DNA of 35,684 nt from Chromobacterium piscinae (GTDB lineage: Bacteria > Pseudomonadota > Gammaproteobacteria > Burkholderiales > Chromobacteriaceae). The notes beneath the pieces were generated by a model. The model had not been told where the DNA came from. It made no database searches and worked only from the letters and a program-made list of their open reading frames with translations. The stretch lies in NCBI RefSeq assembly GCF_021129175.1, contig NZ_JAJOHV010000062.1, positions 1 through 35,684 of the forward strand, read 5' to 3'. The first letter of the stretch is position 1; each line of letters begins with the position of its first letter. Made by a program: the position numbers and the translations under genes. Below are positions 34,264 to 35,684 of the stretch, in pieces.

Positions 34264-34976
34264 GCCAGCGCCACCGTCGGTCCGATGACGATCAGCGCCG
34301 GGCTGTGGATGCCGGCCGCGCTCATGTCTTGTTCCAAAGCGTCCAGGGTGCTCAGCACCTGGCGCTGCTGCGGCAGGGTGCCGTTTTCTATCGCCGCCGC
34401 CGGGGTGTCGGCTGCGAGGCCGTGGCGCAGCAGCTCGGCGCGGATCAGCGGCAAGCGTTTGACGCCCATATAGATCACCAGCGTCATGCCGCTTTGCGCC
34501 AGCGCCTGCCAGTTGGGCTCGTCGCCGTCCTGGTGCGGGTGGCCGGAGACGAAGGTGACGCCGTGGACGAAGCTGCGGTGGGTCAGCGGAATGCCCAGCG
34601 TGGCCGGCACCGCCAGGCCGGCGCTGAGACCGTTGACGATCTCCACCTCGATGCCGGCCGCTTGCAGCGTCAACATTTCCTCGCCGCCGCGGCCGAAGAC
34701 GAAGGGATCGCCGCCCTTGAGGCGCGCCACTGTTTTGCCGGCGCGGGCTTCGTCTATCATCCGCTGCTCGATGGCGGCCTGCGGCGTCGACGGGCAGCCG
34801 CCGCGCTTGCCCACCGGCACGATTTCGGCGTCCGGCCGCAGCATGGCGCGAATGTCCGGATGCACCAGGTCATCCACAAGCGCCACGTCGGCCAGCTTCA
34901 GGCAGCGCGCGGCCTTCAGCGTCAGCATGTCCAGGTCGCCGGGGCCGGCGCCTATCAGATAAACCTTGCCCGTCAT
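34158..34976 (-). CDS. cobA: Uroporphyrinogen-III C-methyltransferase (SUMT) with a foreign C-terminal tail
   Basis: The 272-residue protein methylates uroporphyrinogen III twice to give precorrin-2. It has [61 protein letters not shown] and HSPALIVIG. The family normally ends soon after the last motif (about residue 235). Here a tail of about 33 residues, from [10 protein letters not shown] to the stop, is encoded by the 125-base inserted unit. The body has all family motifs, so activity is likely kept. Stop and start of the chelatase gene and cobA are one base apart. Confidence 0.94.
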   Translation of the reverse strand: MTGKVYLIGAGPGDLDMLTLKAARCLKLADVALVDDLVHPDIRAMLRPDAEIVPVGKRGGCPSTPQAAIEQRMIDEARAGKTVARLKGGDPFVFGRGGEEMLTLQAAGIEVEIVNGLSAGLAVPATLGIPLTHRSFVHGVTFVSGHPHQDGDEPNWQALAQSGMTLVIYMGVKRLPLIRAELLRHGLAADTPAAAIENGTLPQQRQVLSTLDALEQDMSAAGIHSPALIVIGPTVALASCRPSALERSEAPLQGKGGGIGNESKWLPTELAQ

Positions 34977-34977
34977 C

Positions 34978-35684
34978 TCAGCGGCCCAGTCTTTGTTGTA
35001 TCGTCAATGTCAGCTGCTCGCCGGTCAGGGCGTCGCAAGCCAGGTATTCCGCGCCCAGCGCTTCGGCCAGCTCGCGGGCGCGGCCCAGGCGGACGAAGTC
35101 CTGTTCGGTATCCAGCACCAGCGCCGGCGCGCCGGCCAGCTGGCCGGCCAGGTCCAGCGCCTGCCGCCATGGGTCGCCATCCCCGTCCAGCGCCACATTG
35201 GCGCGGCCGTCGCTGAGGACAACCAACAGCGGCGCGGGGCCGCCTAGCTGGCGGGACAGCGTGTCGGCGGCCAACGCCAAGGCGTGGGCCAGCGGGGTGC
35301 GGCCGCCGGTGGGCAGCTCGCGCAGCGCCAGTTCGGCCTGTTCGACGCGGTTGCACGGCGGCAGCAACAGCTCGGCCTTCTGGCCGCGGAAGGCGATCAG
35401 CGCCACCTGGTCGCGGCGGCGGTAGGCGTCTTCCAGCAGGCTCAGTACTGTGCCCTTGACCTGTTCCATCCGTTGCCGCGCCGCCATCGAGCCCGAGGCG
35501 TCCACCACCAGCAGGATCAAGTTGCCCTGCTTGGCGACGCGGACCTTGTCGTGCAGATCGGCGCGGGTGACGGCGAAATGGTCCGGATCGCGCAAGATCG
35601 CGTGGCGCAGCGTGGCGTCCACCGCCAGCTGGGCCGGTTGCGGATTGGCCTCGGCGCGCACGTAATGGCCGCGCTGGCGACTGG
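34978..35684 (-). CDS. Magnesium/cobalt chelatase ChlD/BchD-like subunit, C-terminal part (partial)
   Basis: The gene runs off the right edge, so only the C-terminal 235 residues are seen. They begin RQRGHYVRAEANPQPAQ and carry a von Willebrand A domain with the MIDAS motif VDASGSMAARQRM, then TGGRTPLAHAL and VVLSDGRAN. This fits the ATPase-linked D subunit of Mg/Co chelatases. In B12 gene clusters, ChlI/ChlD-like proteins often pair with CobN for late cobalt insertion. The stop is one base from the cobA start. Frame is open to the edge, so a GTG at 35661 is unlikely to be the real start. Confidence 0.9.
   Translation of the reverse strand, partial: SRQRGHYVRAEANPQPAQLAVDATLRHAILRDPDHFAVTRADLHDKVRVAKQGNLILLVVDASGSMAARQRMEQVKGTVLSLLEDAYRRRDQVALIAFRGQKAELLLPPCNRVEQAELALRELPTGGRTPLAHALALAADTLSRQLGGPAPLLVVLSDGRANVALDGDGDPWRQALDLAGQLAGAPALVLDTEQDFVRLGRARELAEALGAEYLACDALTGEQLTLTIQQRLGR

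Overview
This window looks like chromosome from a betaproteobacterium of the Neisseriales, most likely Chromobacterium or a close relative. That is inferred from high-GC coding bias, the 5S sequence and the gene content; no database was searched. No phage, insertion-sequence transposase, tRNA or CRISPR array was seen.

Layout. (1) 1-260: the end of an rRNA locus, with the last bases of one 5S gene, a complete second 5S gene and a strong terminator. (2) 627-5580: putA (bifunctional proline dehydrogenase / P5C dehydrogenase) and a solitary branched-chain-amino-acid-type binding lipoprotein, each followed by its own terminator. (3) 5640-6065: an AT-rich leader, then 6066-12437: eight tightly packed plus-strand genes encoding a FabF-like ketosynthase, a MaoC-type dehydratase, a free acyl carrier protein, an AurF-family diiron oxygenase, a carotenoid-desaturase-like flavoprotein, a FabG-like ketoreductase, a 7Fe ferredoxin and a DUF3995 membrane protein. 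I do not recognise this as a characterised pathway. It is the best candidate in the window for an undescribed system: a small type-II fatty-acid/polyketide-like line that builds and oxidises an ACP-bound chain. (4) 12523-16025: small genes (a DUF1289/CWC zinc-ribbon-like protein, an unknown protein, a two-TM protein, a DUF4180-like protein, an enoyl-CoA hydratase and a VOC protein). (5) 16296-20063: a 1255-residue copper-radical oxidase of the galactose/glyoxal oxidase family with an unexplained C-terminal half of about 670 residues and no signal peptide.

(6) 20101-35684, minus strand: a cobalamin (B12) operon read right to left: ChlD-like chelatase subunit (cut by the window edge), cobA, cbiE, cbiX-cbiC fusion, cbiD, cbiL, cbiF, cbiG, cbiH-cbiJ fusion, cobW, btuD, btuF, btuC, cobO, cobB/cbiA, bluB. 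Most junctions are 4-base ATGA or GTGA overlaps. The ring-contraction genes are of the oxygen-independent type (CbiX, CbiD, CbiG, CbiF, CbiH), while CobW and a ChlD-like chelatase subunit are usually linked with late cobalt insertion and BluB needs oxygen, so the operon is a mosaic. CbiT is not in the window.

Two non-coding intrusions interrupt this operon. One is a 248-base, strongly self-complementary element between cbiG and cbiH-cbiJ flanked by 9-base direct repeats. The other is a 125-base segment at the 3' end of cobA flanked by 10-base direct repeats, which gives CobA an alien C-terminal tail and separates it from an otherwise in-frame cbiE. Both look like small mobile repeat elements that settled in the operon without stopping it.
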